A DNA stretch of 64,000 nucleotides from Gp6-AA40 sp035293405 (GTDB lineage Bacteria; Acidobacteriota; Vicinamibacteria; Vicinamibacterales; UBA2999), in contig DATDOE010000041.1 of assembly GCA_035293405.1 (NCBI GenBank), positions 11,023 through 75,022 of the forward strand. Direction: 5' to 3'. Position 1 is the first letter of the stretch, and every line of letters starts with the position of its first letter. The notes beneath the pieces were generated by a model, which was not told where the DNA came from, ran no database searches, and saw nothing but the letters and a program-made list of their open reading frames with translations. The position numbers and the translations under genes are program-made. This document shows, piece after piece, positions 8,851 to 18,193 of the stretch.

Positions 8851-8851
8851 T

Positions 8852-11800
8852 ATGGGCGCGCTACGCGTCTATGTGTCTGCCTCGTCGGCCGAGCGGGTGT
8901 CGCGTGCGCGCGACGTCCTGCGCGCCTCCACGCCCGGCACGCGGATCCTGATTGTCGGAGCCTCGCGCGGTGCGGCTGACGATGTTGCGCGCGATGTCGC
9001 CGCCTCGGTGCCGGCCACGTTCGGCCTTCAACGCTTGAGTCTCACGCAGCTTGCAGCGCGGAGCGCCATTCGTGCGCTGGCGGAGCAGGGCAAGACGTCG
9101 AGCACGTGGCTCGGAGCCGAAGCGGTGGCCACCCGTGTGGCGTTCGACGCGAGGCGCGATGGGTCGCTGACGTATTTCGGCCCAGTCGCGGGCACGCCTG
9201 GGTTCCCACGCGCCCTTGCGCGAACCGTGCAGGAGCTTCGTCTGGCATCCGTTTCCGGCCGCAGCCTCGCCGGCCTTCCCCTGGCCGGGCCTGATCTCGC
9301 CGATCTTCTCGAGCGGGTCGAATCCTGTTTTGACGAGGCCTCGACGGCCGATCGTGCGGAGCTCTTTCGCGTCGCCGCGCGCGTCGTCATGGAGGCACCG
9401 GTCGCCGATGTCGTGCTGCTTCTCGATCTGGCTCTGGAACACCCTGCCGAACGTGCGCTCGTGAGAGCCGTCGCCTTGGGAACGAAGACGACGCTCGCGA
9501 CGGTTCCACATGGGGACCACGACAGCGTGACGTATCTGGAAGAGATGGGCGCGGTTGTCGAGCGCAGCGACTCCGATGGCGATGGAGACCTGGCCTGTCT
9601 GCGTCGTTTCCTGTTCAACCCAGAGGCGCCACCGGTGGAACGGGCGCTCGATGGCTCGTTCAGTTTCTTCTCGGCGCCTGGCGAAGGACGAGAGTCAGTA
9701 GAGATCGCCCGACGCATCCTGACCGAGGCACGTCGCGGTGTGCGATTCGACGAGATGGCCATCCTCGTCCGCTCGCCGCACAACTACTTTGGCTTGCTCG
9801 AACATGCGCTGAGCCGCGCCGGCGTGCGGGCGTGGTTCGACCGGGGCACACGACGGCCCCATCCTGCGGGACGGGCGTTCCTTGCGCTGCTGGCGTGCGC
9901 GGGTGAATCGCTGTCGGCGGCGCGGTTCGCGGAGTATCTGTCTCTCGGACAGGTTCCGCGGGATCGTGCGTCAGCCGAAACGATATGGGTCGCGCCGCAG
10001 GATGAGGCCGTGAGCCGATTGCCCGAGGCGGCCGGCGAGGACGCGGACGTGGACGAACCATCGACGATTGCGCAGTCGTCCGACGATGTCGTCGTCGCGG
10101 GGACGCTGCGAGCGCCGTGGCGATGGGAGAAGCTGCTCGTGGAGGCGGCGGTCATCGGCCGGGATGCGGCACGCTGGAGACGTCGCCTCGACGGCAAGGC
10201 GAACGAGCTCGAGCGGCAGAAGAAGGAAGCCTTCAGCGACGAAGGCGGGGGCGACGCGAAGGTGGAGGCGATCACCCACGTGTTGGAACAGCTCCAGCAC
10301 CTGCGTGGGTTCGCGCTGCCGATCATCGAGCAGCTCGCATCGTGGCCGCGACAGGCCTCGTGGGGGACATGGCTGGACCTGTTCGAGGCGCTCGTGCCGC
10401 GTGTGCTGCGAACGCCGTCGCACGTGCTGCGGGTCCTCGCCGATCTGCGGCCGATGGCGGAGGTGGGCCCGATCGATCTGGACGAAGCGCGTCGGGTGCT
10501 GGCCGAACGGTTGCTGACGCTCGAGGCCGAGCCGCCCGTCCGTCGCTACGGCCGCGTCTTCGTGGGGACGCCGCACCAGGCGCGCGGCCGCAGCTTCCGC
10601 GTGGTGTTCGTGCCGGGACTCGCCGAGCGGATGTTCCCGCAGAAGCCGCGAGAGGACGCGCTCATGCTGGACGATCTGCGTTCGGCGGCCGACGGGTCAT
10701 TGCCCACGCAGAAGCGGCGCCTGTCGGCCGAACGCCTGCTTCTGCAGATTGCCGCGGGTGCGGCATCCGAGCGGCTCTACGTGTCGTACCCACGCATCGA
10801 GCTCAGCGAGTCGCGCGCGCGCGTGCCGTCGTTCTACGCGCTGGACGTGATGCGTGCGGCGACCGGGAGAGTGCCTCATCACGAGGAGCTGGAGGCGCGC
10901 GCCCGTGACGCCGGTGATGCCACGCTCGCCTGGCCCGCTCCGTCGCGGGCGGATGAGGCGATTGACGACCAGGAACATGACCTGGCCGTGCTTCGCCGGC
11001 TGCTCGACGAGAACGATCCCGAGCGGGTCAAAGGCCATGCCCATTACCTCCTGAAGCTCAACGAATGCCTGCGGCGGTCGGTGATCGATCGCTGGTCGCG
11101 AGGCGAGCGCCGCTGGTCGCCAAGTGACGGCCTCACGCGGATCTCTCCCTACACGAAGGATGCCCTGGCCGCTCAGCGCCTGACCGCTCGTCCGTACTCG
11201 CTGTCGGCGCTGCAGCGCTTCAGCGCGTGTCCGTATCAGTTCGTGCTGTCCTCGATGTTCCGGCTCCAGCCGCTCGACGTCCCGGAGCCGCTGCAGCGAA
11301 TGGATCCGCTCACGCGAGGCAGTCTGTTCCACGAGATCCAGGCGCGCTGGTTCCGTGAGCTGGAGGCGAGTGGCAGGCTGCCGGTCACGCCGGCGACGAT
11401 CGACGCCGCCCGCGAGACGCTGACGCTCGTCATCGATGACGTCGCCGGACGTGCGCACGACGAGCTCGTGCCGGCGGTCGAGCGCGTGTGGGTCGACGAG
11501 GTCGCTTCGATCACCCGCGATCTCCGCGCCTGGCTCGAATACCTGGCTCGCGACGGTGACGAGTGGCTGCCGAAGTACTTCGAGTTCGGCTTCGGCGAGG
11601 TGCCTGGCGAGCGGGATGCCCGCAGCGTGCGCGACCCGGTGACGTTACAGGGCGGGTTCAAGCTGAAGGGCGCGATCGATCTGATCGAAGAGCATCGCAA
11701 GACGAAGGTGCTGCGCGTGACCGATCACAAGACGGGCCGCAAGCCCGACCGGATCGAGAAGGTCACCATCGGTGGTGGAGCCGTCCTGCAACCGGTGCTC

Positions 11801-12109
11801 TACGCGATGGCGGTTGAAGCCGCGCTCGATCAGCCGGTCTACTACGGCCGTCTCTTCTACTGCACGTCGGCGGGGAGCTTCCACGAGCATCCGATCCCCT
11901 TGGATGAGCGGACGCGTGGAGCGGGTGTCGAAGTCCTCCAGGTCATCGACCGCGCCATCGAGCACGGTTTCCTGGCCGCGGCTCCGACCGAGGACGCGTG
12001 CAGCCGCTGCGACTTCCGGCCGGTCTGTGGTCCTGGCGTCTTTCGCCGCGTGGCGCGCAAGCCGACCGATCCGCTCGCTGACCTGGCGGCGCTGAGGAGC
12101 CGGCCGTGA
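8852..12109 (+). CDS. addB: AddB-like helicase/nuclease subunit (PD-(D/E)XK, Fe-S cluster)
   Basis: 1085 aa. The C-terminal third is a RecB/AddB-type nuclease: GAIDLI near residue 939 and VTDHKTG near residue 955 give the D...DxK active site. Four cysteines expected for the AddB iron-sulfur staple are present: one in SACPYQF (about 790) and three in CSRCDFRPVC (about 1049). The N-terminal helicase-like region starts TRILIVGASRGAADDVA, where a Walker A lysine is not evident, as in many AddB/AdnA-like partners with inactive motor domains. With the next gene it should form the heterodimer that resects double-strand breaks for RecA. It overlaps the next gene by 4 bp (GTGA). The symbol is by family resemblance; an AdnA/AdnB-like assignment is not excluded. 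Confidence 0.82.
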   Translation: MGALRVYVSASSAERVSRARDVLRASTPGTRILIVGASRGAADDVARDVAASVPATFGLQRLSLTQLAARSAIRALAEQGKTSSTWLGAEAVATRVAFDARRDGSLTYFGPVAGTPGFPRALARTVQELRLASVSGRSLAGLPLAGPDLADLLERVESCFDEASTADRAELFRVAARVVMEAPVADVVLLLDLALEHPAERALVRAVALGTKTTLATVPHGDHDSVTYLEEMGAVVERSDSDGDGDLACLRRFLFNPEAPPVERALDGSFSFFSAPGEGRESVEIARRILTEARRGVRFDEMAILVRSPHNYFGLLEHALSRAGVRAWFDRGTRRPHPAGRAFLALLACAGESLSAARFAEYLSLGQVPRDRASAETIWVAPQDEAVSRLPEAAGEDADVDEPSTIAQSSDDVVVAGTLRAPWRWEKLLVEAAVIGRDAARWRRRLDGKANELERQKKEAFSDEGGGDAKVEAITHVLEQLQHLRGFALPIIEQLASWPRQASWGTWLDLFEALVPRVLRTPSHVLRVLADLRPMAEVGPIDLDEARRVLAERLLTLEAEPPVRRYGRVFVGTPHQARGRSFRVVFVPGLAERMFPQKPREDALMLDDLRSAADGSLPTQKRRLSAERLLLQIAAGAASERLYVSYPRIELSESRARVPSFYALDVMRAATGRVPHHEELEARARDAGDATLAWPAPSRADEAIDDQEHDLAVLRRLLDENDPERVKGHAHYLLKLNECLRRSVIDRWSRGERRWSPSDGLTRISPYTKDALAAQRLTARPYSLSALQRFSACPYQFVLSSMFRLQPLDVPEPLQRMDPLTRGSLFHEIQARWFRELEASGRLPVTPATIDAARETLTLVIDDVAGRAHDELVPAVERVWVDEVASITRDLRAWLEYLARDGDEWLPKYFEFGFGEVPGERDARSVRDPVTLQGGFKLKGAIDLIEEHRKTKVLRVTDHKTGRKPDRIEKVTIGGGAVLQPVLYAMAVEAALDQPVYYGRLFYCTSAGSFHEHPIPLDERTRGAGVEVLQVIDRAIEHGFLAAAPTEDACSRCDFRPVCGPGVFRRVARKPTDPLADLAALRSRP

Positions 12110-15100
12110 TCGCGGAACGACGTTCCGACGAGCAGTCGCGCCGCCTGATTCAGGAGGCGATCGACGACACCTTGGTGGTCGAAGCGGCGGCCGGCACGGG
12201 CAAAACGACCGAGCTGGTCACACGAATCGTTCGCGTGCTCGCCGAGGGACGTGCGACCGTCCGCGAAATCGTGGCCGTCACCTTCACCGAAAAGGCCGCC
12301 GGCGAGTTGAAGCTGCGTTTGCGGCAGCGCCTGGAAGAGGAGCGCCATCGGGCGCACGCGCCCGAGGCCGCCGCGCGGCTCGAAGACGCGGTGCAGAACC
12401 TCGAAGAGGCGCACGTCAGCACGATTCACGGCTTCTGCGCCGATCTGCTGCGCGAGCGGCCGGTCGAGGCGCGCATCGATCCGTTGTTCCGCGTCCTCAC
12501 CGAGGGCCAGGCCGAGCGCTTGTTCGATGATGCATTCGCCGGCTGGTTCCAGGGCTGTCTCGAGGATCCCCCCGAAGGCGTGCGTCGATCGCTGCGGCGC
12601 GCGAGCCGGGGCTTTCGTCCTGGCGATGTGGACGAGGACGGTCCGATGGAGCGGCTGCGCCGGGCGGGGTACGACCTGACCCAATGGCGCGACTTCAGAG
12701 GTCAGTGGACGCGCGAGCCGTTCGAACGCGCGGCGGCGATCGCGCGGCTCATCGACCTGGTTCATGCGCTGGCCGACATCTCGCGCTCGGCCTCGTACGC
12801 CGGCGACAACCTGTGTGTGGACACCGAGCCGGTACGGCGCTTGAGCAAGGATCTGGGGCGGATCGCCATGGCCGCGCGATCCGCCGATCTCGACGGGCTC
12901 GAATCGCAGTTGGTCGAGCTGCGCCGGAACCGTGACTTCAAGCGCGGCCGCAAGGGCAGCGGGCCAACCTACACGAAGGGCGTGACGCGAGCCCAGGTGC
13001 TCGATGCGCGCGACGTGTTGATCGCGGCGCTCGAGGATTTCCAGATCCGCGCCGACGCCGACCTGGCGGCCGTGCTGCATGGTGAGCTGCTGTCGTGCGT
13101 CGATCGCTATCAGGCCCTCAAGGCACGCGAAGGCGCGCTGGACTTTCTGGACCTGCTGCTGCACGCGCGCAATCTGATCCGCGACAACACCGTCGTGCGG
13201 AATCACTTTCAATCCCGGTTCCGGCGGCTCTTCGTTGACGAGTTCCAGGACACCGATCCGCTGCAGGCGGAGCTGTTGCTGCTGCTCGCCTCGAAGGACG
13301 GCGCCGAGACACGGTGGCCGCACGTCGATCCCGTCCCAGGAAAGCTGTTCGTCGTCGGCGACCCGAAGCAGTCCATCTATCGCTTTCGCCGCGCCGATGT
13401 GGAGATCTATCGGCGGGTCTGTACGCTCCTCGTCGATCGCGGGGCCACGTTCGTGGAGCTGCGGCGCAGCTTCAGGAGTGTGCCCAATATCCAGCGCGTG
13501 GTGAACGCCGCCTTCGCGCCGGTGATGGATGGCGACGTCGAGGCGCGGCAGGCGCGGTACGTACCGCTCGAGCCATGGCGGACCGATCACGAGGGTCAGC
13601 CGTCGGTCGTGGTGTTGCCCGTCCCCGAGCCGTACGCGCAGCGCTTCGTCACCGCGAGGGCGATCGAAAAATCGCTGCCGGATGCGGTCGGCGCCTACGT
13701 CGAATGGCTGGTGCGAAAGAGCGGCTGGACGGTCACCGAGCGCCGCGATCCCGAGAAGCGGGTCCCGCTCGAGGCGCGGCACATCTGCATTCTGTTCCGC
13801 CGGTTCGTCAGCTACGGCGAGGACATCACTCGCGCGTACGTCGACGCGCTCGAGGCCCGCGGCGTCAAGCATCTGCTCGTCGGCGGCAGGGCGTTTCACG
13901 ACCGCGAGGAGATTGAAACGCTCCGCGCCGCGCTGATGGCCATTGAATGGCCTGACGACCAGCTCTCCGTCTTCGCCACGCTCCGCGGCGCGCTGTTTGC
14001 GATCGGTGACGAGGAACTGCTCGAGTATCACCACCGTGCCGGCCGGTTCCACCCGTTCCGGATTCCGGAGACCATCCCGTCCGGGCTCGAGCCGATTCGG
14101 GAGGCGCTGGCCGCCCTCCGCGACTGGCACACGCGCCGCAACCGGCGGCCGGTCGCCGAAACGATCTCCGAGCTGCTCGGTCACACGCGGGCGCACGTCG
14201 CGTTTGTCCTGCGTCCGGGCGGCGAGCAGGCGCTCGCCAATGTGCTGCACGTCGCCGAACTGGCCAGGCAGTACGAGATCGAGGGCGGCATGTCGTTCCG
14301 AGGCTTCGTCGAGGCCCTGAGAGAAGCCGCGTCCGGCGGCCACGCCGCCGAGGCGCCCATCCTCGAGGAAGGCAGCGACGGCGTGCGTCTGATGACGGTG
14401 CACAAAGCGAAAGGGCTGGAGTTCCCTGTCGTGATCCTCGCCGACATTACCGCGCGCCTGACACCGTACGATGCGAGCCGCCACCTTGACGCGGAGCGCG
14501 AACGCTGCGCGTTGCGCATCGGTGGGTGGTCCCCGAAGGATCTGAACGACAACCGCGACACCGAGCTGCGTCGTGAACAGAAGGAAGGTGAGCGCGTGGC
14601 GTACGTCGCCGCCACGCGCGCGCGCGACGTGCTCGTCGTCCCTGCCGTCGGTGACGGACCACACACCGATGGCTGGGTCGCGCCGATGAACGCCGCGCTC
14701 TACCCGAGTGACAATGCTCGTCGAGTGCAGGCCCGCGCGATGGGATGTCCCGACTTCACAAGTAAGGACTCCGTGCTGGTACGCCCAGATGGCGATCCCG
14801 CGTCGAAGCTGACGGTCTGTCCGGGCCAGCACGACTTCGCTTCGTCAGAAGAACCGTACTCAGTTGTGTGGTGGTCTCCCGAGTCTGCGGTGTTGACTCT
14901 CAAGGCTCAGGCGCCATTTGGCTTGCGGCGTGAGGATCTGATCGTCAGGGACGTGCCCCCGCTGATTCTTCGGCAACACCTTGATGAATACCAGGAGTGG
15001 AAGGCCACGCGGGCGGCGGCGATCGCGTCGGCGGAACGGCCATCGATCGACGTGATCACCGCGACCGAAGCGACGGCGCGGATCGAGGTGCTGCCGATCG

Positions 15101-15591
15101 ATGGCACCACGGTGAGAACCGAGATCGTGCATGGGTCGGTTGCCCGTCCGGGCGGCGTCCGATTCGGCTCCCTGGTGCATGCGCTGCTCGCCGACGTGCC
15201 GCTTGCCGCCTTCGACGAAGGGATCGTGGCCCGACTTGCCACGGCGCATGGGCGTGTGCTTGGCGCGGAGGCGGAGGAAATCTCCGCGGCGGAGGATGCC
15301 GTGAAACGGGTACTCGATCACCCGATCTGGAAGGCGGCCGTCCTCGCCGCGGCCCACGGACGATGTTATCGAGAGACACCGGTGACGCTGCGCGCCGAGT
15401 CGGGCACGCTCATCGAGGGGAATGTCGATCTGGCTTACGTCGAGGACGATGGGTTCGTGGTCGTGGATTTCAAGACCGACCGGGAGCTCGACGGTGCGCT
15501 CGAACGCTACCAGCGCCAGGTCCAGATCTATGCGACAGCGATCGCCTCAGCGACCGGCCTACCGACACGTGCGGTGCTGATGAGTGTGTGA
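12106..15591 (+). CDS. addA: AddA-like UvrD-family helicase/exonuclease subunit
   Basis: 1161 aa superfamily 1A helicase with a C-terminal nuclease. Walker A AAAGTGKTTEL is near residue 28, motif II DEFQDTDPLQ near residue 378, GDPKQSIYRFRRAD near residue 418, motif V/VI region TVHKAKGLEFPVV near residue 764 and YVAATRARD further on. The nuclease motif VVVDFKTDRE sits near residue 1120. It is the motor and one of the two nucleases of an AddAB-type double-strand break resection enzyme. GTG start overlaps the stop of its partner. A very long open frame on the opposite strand is only a GC-rich shadow. Confidence 0.9.
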   Translation: MIAERRSDEQSRRLIQEAIDDTLVVEAAAGTGKTTELVTRIVRVLAEGRATVREIVAVTFTEKAAGELKLRLRQRLEEERHRAHAPEAAARLEDAVQNLEEAHVSTIHGFCADLLRERPVEARIDPLFRVLTEGQAERLFDDAFAGWFQGCLEDPPEGVRRSLRRASRGFRPGDVDEDGPMERLRRAGYDLTQWRDFRGQWTREPFERAAAIARLIDLVHALADISRSASYAGDNLCVDTEPVRRLSKDLGRIAMAARSADLDGLESQLVELRRNRDFKRGRKGSGPTYTKGVTRAQVLDARDVLIAALEDFQIRADADLAAVLHGELLSCVDRYQALKAREGALDFLDLLLHARNLIRDNTVVRNHFQSRFRRLFVDEFQDTDPLQAELLLLLASKDGAETRWPHVDPVPGKLFVVGDPKQSIYRFRRADVEIYRRVCTLLVDRGATFVELRRSFRSVPNIQRVVNAAFAPVMDGDVEARQARYVPLEPWRTDHEGQPSVVVLPVPEPYAQRFVTARAIEKSLPDAVGAYVEWLVRKSGWTVTERRDPEKRVPLEARHICILFRRFVSYGEDITRAYVDALEARGVKHLLVGGRAFHDREEIETLRAALMAIEWPDDQLSVFATLRGALFAIGDEELLEYHHRAGRFHPFRIPETIPSGLEPIREALAALRDWHTRRNRRPVAETISELLGHTRAHVAFVLRPGGEQALANVLHVAELARQYEIEGGMSFRGFVEALREAASGGHAAEAPILEEGSDGVRLMTVHKAKGLEFPVVILADITARLTPYDASRHLDAERERCALRIGGWSPKDLNDNRDTELRREQKEGERVAYVAATRARDVLVVPAVGDGPHTDGWVAPMNAALYPSDNARRVQARAMGCPDFTSKDSVLVRPDGDPASKLTVCPGQHDFASSEEPYSVVWWSPESAVLTLKAQAPFGLRREDLIVRDVPPLILRQHLDEYQEWKATRAAAIASAERPSIDVITATEATARIEVLPIDGTTVRTEIVHGSVARPGGVRFGSLVHALLADVPLAAFDEGIVARLATAHGRVLGAEAEEISAAEDAVKRVLDHPIWKAAVLAAAHGRCYRETPVTLRAESGTLIEGNVDLAYVEDDGFVVVDFKTDRELDGALERYQRQVQIYATAIASATGLPTRAVLMSV

Positions 15592-15662
15592 CGTTTAGGC
15601 CTAAAGCCGTCGATTCAGGGTTGGCCCGCGAGTTGCTACGACAGTCCCCGGAGGTCACGGCA

Positions 15663-15839
15663 ATGGTTATTCGATTCAAGGAATCCGTCAGAGTCCGCGT
15701 ATGGGGACGGGAACTGAGCAACTTCCGCAAGGGCGAAGTGCACACTGTTCCAACCGCGGTCGCCGGTGTGCTCCTCGCGCAGGGCTGCGCCGAGCCAGTG
15801 CCGGACAACTCGACTCCAGAGCTTCGCCGCGCCAGCTAG
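15663..15839 (+). CDS. Small basic protein of unknown function (58 aa)
   Basis: ATG at 15663 gives a compact 58-residue protein beginning MVIRFKESVRVRVWG, then a HTVPTAVAGVLLAQGCAEPV core. The pattern 'FK..VRVR...L..F..G..H.VP..VA..L...G.AE' is one I associate with small phage- or island-type proteins of unknown role, from memory. It begins 71 bp after the AddA-like gene and its TAG overlaps the stop of the convergent 91-aa gene. Frame stays open upstream, but the match to that pattern decides this start. Confidence 0.6.
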   Translation: MVIRFKESVRVRVWGRELSNFRKGEVHTVPTAVAGVLLAQGCAEPVPDNSTPELRRAS

Positions 15840-16111
15840 CCCTCGAGCGCCTTCAATTGCCGGTCAAGATCGGCAATTGCCTGCTCGAGCATCGCTCTGT
15901 GCGCCGGCGCGCACGCCTGCTGGAGATCACTCAGCGCTCGGGTTCGCGCCAACATCAGTGTCGCCCGCGCCGTCCGCTTGCGGACTTCATCTGGAGACAC
16001 GGGCAGGGTCTTGAGGCGGCCCTCCGCAGCCGCTTCCTGCTGCGCCTCAACCGACTTACTTTCCCAGCCACGTGCCAAAAATTGGCTCTCCAGGGTGACG
16101 GTTAGTGTCAC
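15836..16111 (-). CDS. Helical protein of unknown function (91 aa)
   Basis: 91 aa, mostly predicted helix: an N-terminal segment MTLTVTLESQFLARGWESK, then Ala/Arg/Leu-rich helices with coiled-coil character ending LDRQLKALEG. No cysteine cluster pattern or membrane segment; a single Cys is present. Convergent with the 58-aa gene (the two stop codons overlap in a CTAG). I do not recognise a family. Coding use is plausible because the third codon positions are GC-rich throughout. Confidence 0.55.
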   Translation of the reverse strand: MTLTVTLESQFLARGWESKSVEAQQEAAAEGRLKTLPVSPDEVRKRTARATLMLARTRALSDLQQACAPAHRAMLEQAIADLDRQLKALEG

Positions 16112-16147
16112 CGCGGCTGGAAATCCGGCACCACGTCAGCCCGTGGC

Positions 16148-16196
16148 CACGAACCACCAGTCCCACACGAACCGCGAACCAAGAACCACGAACCGA
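16148..16196. repeat. CACGAAC/GAACCAC short-unit array
   Basis: Imperfect tandem GAACCAC/CACGAACCG units ending just before the stop of the ferredoxin gene. The same unit family forms a much larger hairpin at 37461-37590. Confidence 0.7.
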
Positions 16197-16568
16197 CTAT
16201 TTGGCGTGCGCGGCGGCCCGCTCGGCGGGCGGCACAGCCATGAGGTCCGGGTGCCCGGCCACATGGGCCTTCACGATCGCTTCGGCCTGTGCCACCGCTG
16301 CCGGATCGCCGGCGCGGAACACCGAGTTCGCCTCGACGAGCTCCTTCTGCGACGAAGGCGTCGAATCCACGCTGTCGTAGATGGCGGCAACCGGACACGC
16401 TGGTACGCAAGCGCCGCAGTCGATGCACTCATCCGGGTGGATGTACAGCATCGTCGCCTGCTCGAACTCCGGCTCGTCTTTCCGGGGATGAATGCAGTCA
16501 ACGGGGCAGACGTCGACGCAGGCGCTATCCTTCGTGCCGATGCACGGGTCAGTGATAACGAAAGGCAT
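16197..16568 (-). CDS. fdxA: 7Fe (3Fe-4S/4Fe-4S) ferredoxin with C-terminal extension
   Basis: 123 aa. The N-terminal 60 residues match the Mycobacterium/Thermus type seven-iron ferredoxin: CIGTKDSACVDVCPVDCI gives the 3Fe-4S cluster (with one Cys of the second cluster), and CIDCGACVPACPVAAI supplies the 4Fe-4S cluster. Between them is the usual MLYIHPDE linker. The C-terminal 50 residues are helical. It is a soluble low-potential electron carrier; no obvious redox partner is adjacent. The last codons run into the GAACCAC repeat region. Confidence 0.9.
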   Translation of the reverse strand: MPFVITDPCIGTKDSACVDVCPVDCIHPRKDEPEFEQATMLYIHPDECIDCGACVPACPVAAIYDSVDSTPSSQKELVEANSVFRAGDPAAVAQAEAIVKAHVAGHPDLMAVPPAERAAAHAK

Positions 16569-16599
16569 GCCGTTCAGCTTATAACGAAATGCCTCTCGT

Positions 16600-17712
16600 C
16601 TACTTGATGAACTGAATCAAGTGCTCCGACGACCCGGCCATGAAGAAGCGCGCCCAGCGGCCGGCGATCTTGTCCGTGCCCAGTCCTTCCTCGATTCCCA
16701 TCACCTGTGGATACCAACGGCCGCCGTTCAGAATCTTCACGGGCGATGACCACAGCTTCGGATCGTCGAGGCGAGGCGCGAACGACACGTAGATGCCCTC
16801 CTGGGTCCACGTCGTGTCCTTGGCATGATTGAGTAGCATGACGTACTGCTGGAGATACTCGTTCCAATGGACCGAAGGGCCCCAGAAGGCGTCGACAAGC
16901 GTGTCGTCGTCATTCCAGGGTTCAAGGGCCGGAAAGATCGGGACCGCCGAGGGATAGATCCAGCGACGCGTGCCGTCCGAAAGCGCGGAGCTCCGGGCTG
17001 GAAACCACGTGCGGGTTCCGAACACCATGGCCTTGCCAGACGGATCGTCGCGATCGGCCCAGGCGAGCCGCGCGACCCCGACGCCCTGCAAGCGACCGAC
17101 CCGGACGTACTGAGAAAAGAAGAAATACAGATCGCGAGACTCGGGATCCAGCTGGACGCTGAAGTCCCCGACTCCACCGACGAAGTACACGTCGTTGGTC
17201 TCACAATCGAACGACCCTGGCGGCGCTTCGAGCACCAGCCCGAGCGGTTCCCATGTCACTCCGTGATCGACGGACTTGGCTGCGCCGATTCTGGGTATCA
17301 CCTTCTTATTGTTCGGCCCCGGACACCACGTCGCGGGGTTCTCATTGTGGTAGTAACCGTACAACGTCCCATCGTCATCGCTGACGACAGCCTCCATCCA
17401 GATCCCGCCGCCCGGCCACGGGTCGATGACGACGGGGAAGGCTGAACTGAGATTTCGCAGATGGGGGCCCGTCGCGAGATAGGGGCTGCCCGCGATGGAC
17501 GTGAGGACGAGCACTTGACTCAGCCCGTTGACGCGCTGCCAGACAGAGGGGCTGTTGCTATCGACGTCTCCCGTGAAGCGGAGACGGGGAGCCTCGCTGA
17601 GTTCTGCGCGAGGCGTGGTCGGGGTCGCGGTGTGGGTCGCGTTCTGCGCGATCAGTTCTCGCGACGTGACGGGTATGGTGACAAGAAGACAAGAGAGAAG
17701 AAGGCGAAGCAT
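16600..17712 (-). CDS. Secreted beta-propeller protein (glycosidase- or sialidase-like fold)
   Basis: 370 aa. An N-terminal signal peptide (LLLSCLLVTIPVTS) is followed by a chain rich in W, Y and D with blade-like repeats: WMEAVVSDDDGTLYGYYHNE, AAKSVDHGVTWEPLG, DLYFFFSQYV, and FWGPSVHWNEYLQQYVML. 'SxDhGxTW' resembles an Asp-box, and the overall layout resembles five-bladed GH43/GH32 or DUF4185-like proteins. Three acidic residues suitable for catalysis cannot be assigned by eye. It is probably periplasmic or extracellular and may act on or bind carbohydrate. Its ATG faces a 480 bp stretch containing a degraded transporter fragment. Confidence 0.6.
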   Translation of the reverse strand: MLRLLLSCLLVTIPVTSRELIAQNATHTATPTTPRAELSEAPRLRFTGDVDSNSPSVWQRVNGLSQVLVLTSIAGSPYLATGPHLRNLSSAFPVVIDPWPGGGIWMEAVVSDDDGTLYGYYHNENPATWCPGPNNKKVIPRIGAAKSVDHGVTWEPLGLVLEAPPGSFDCETNDVYFVGGVGDFSVQLDPESRDLYFFFSQYVRVGRLQGVGVARLAWADRDDPSGKAMVFGTRTWFPARSSALSDGTRRWIYPSAVPIFPALEPWNDDDTLVDAFWGPSVHWNEYLQQYVMLLNHAKDTTWTQEGIYVSFAPRLDDPKLWSSPVKILNGGRWYPQVMGIEEGLGTDKIAGRWARFFMAGSSEHLIQFIK

Positions 17713-17871
17713 CGCGCCGGGCCTTGCACCACCCGTGCCCGCTCGGCCCGCGGTGCGCGCGAGCCATCAAGTCGTCTGGATCGAGCACGATAACGCGCGG
17801 CTTCGACAACGCGCGTACTCGCGCGGGTGCACGAAGCGAGGACAACAGTGGACTGCTGGGATGACGCGCGC

Positions 17872-18082
17872 TTATACGACGGCCTGTTCCGGGAATCGGA
17901 GTCGCACCCGGAATTCACGTCTGAGCAGCCACAGATTCATCGCGAGCTGCACGAGGACGGCGGCGACAGAGATATACCAGATCGATCGCAGCGCGAACCC
18001 TGGCGTCCGGGCCAGCAACAGCACCGGCAGCGCGACGATGATGATGCGGGTCACCGATGTGATCAGCGACGGCTGGTCGTCT
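17872..18082 (-). pseudogene. C-terminal remnant of a MATE-family efflux protein
   Basis: The minus-strand frame reads PSLITSVTRIIIVALPVLLL, then ARTPGFALRSIWYISVAAVL, then a WLLRREFRVRL end. This is what the last two helices and tail of a MATE multidrug/Na+ exporter look like (family knowledge, not a search). Nothing upstream in any frame provides the other ten helices, no sensible start codon exists, and the fragment runs into the promoter side of the cytochrome lipoprotein gene. It is best read as a deletion remnant. Confidence 0.5.
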
Positions 18083-18193
18083 TCAGGAGGTGGCCAGTGA
18101 GGGAGCCGGTGGTGAGGTCCTGCACCGACCCATGATAGACTTCGCGGCCGGTCCCGTACGAGGAAGGTAGGGCCGTCGTGGAGGATGAGAGAC

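Larger units (their letters stand above)
8127..8851. other. 725 bp gene-free region, highly structured
   Basis: No convincing protein gene is seen on either strand apart from a 17-codon ORF at the right edge. The left part holds the long hairpin described at 8213-8400, followed by a short CGGCGG/CCGCCG hairpin near 8413-8426. The right part has a separated pair CTCAGTGCG (8501-8509) / CGCACTGAG (8631-8639) but no further architecture I can name. I checked by eye for SRP RNA, tmRNA, RNase P and group II intron domain V signatures and saw none. Confidence 0.5.

Noticed and set aside
11857..14832. 991-codon open frame on the minus strand opposite the AddB/AddA-like genes
   Set aside because: It is antisense to two genes with clear helicase and nuclease motifs; long antisense frames are expected at this GC content, and its composition (Arg/His/Gly-rich) matches no protein.
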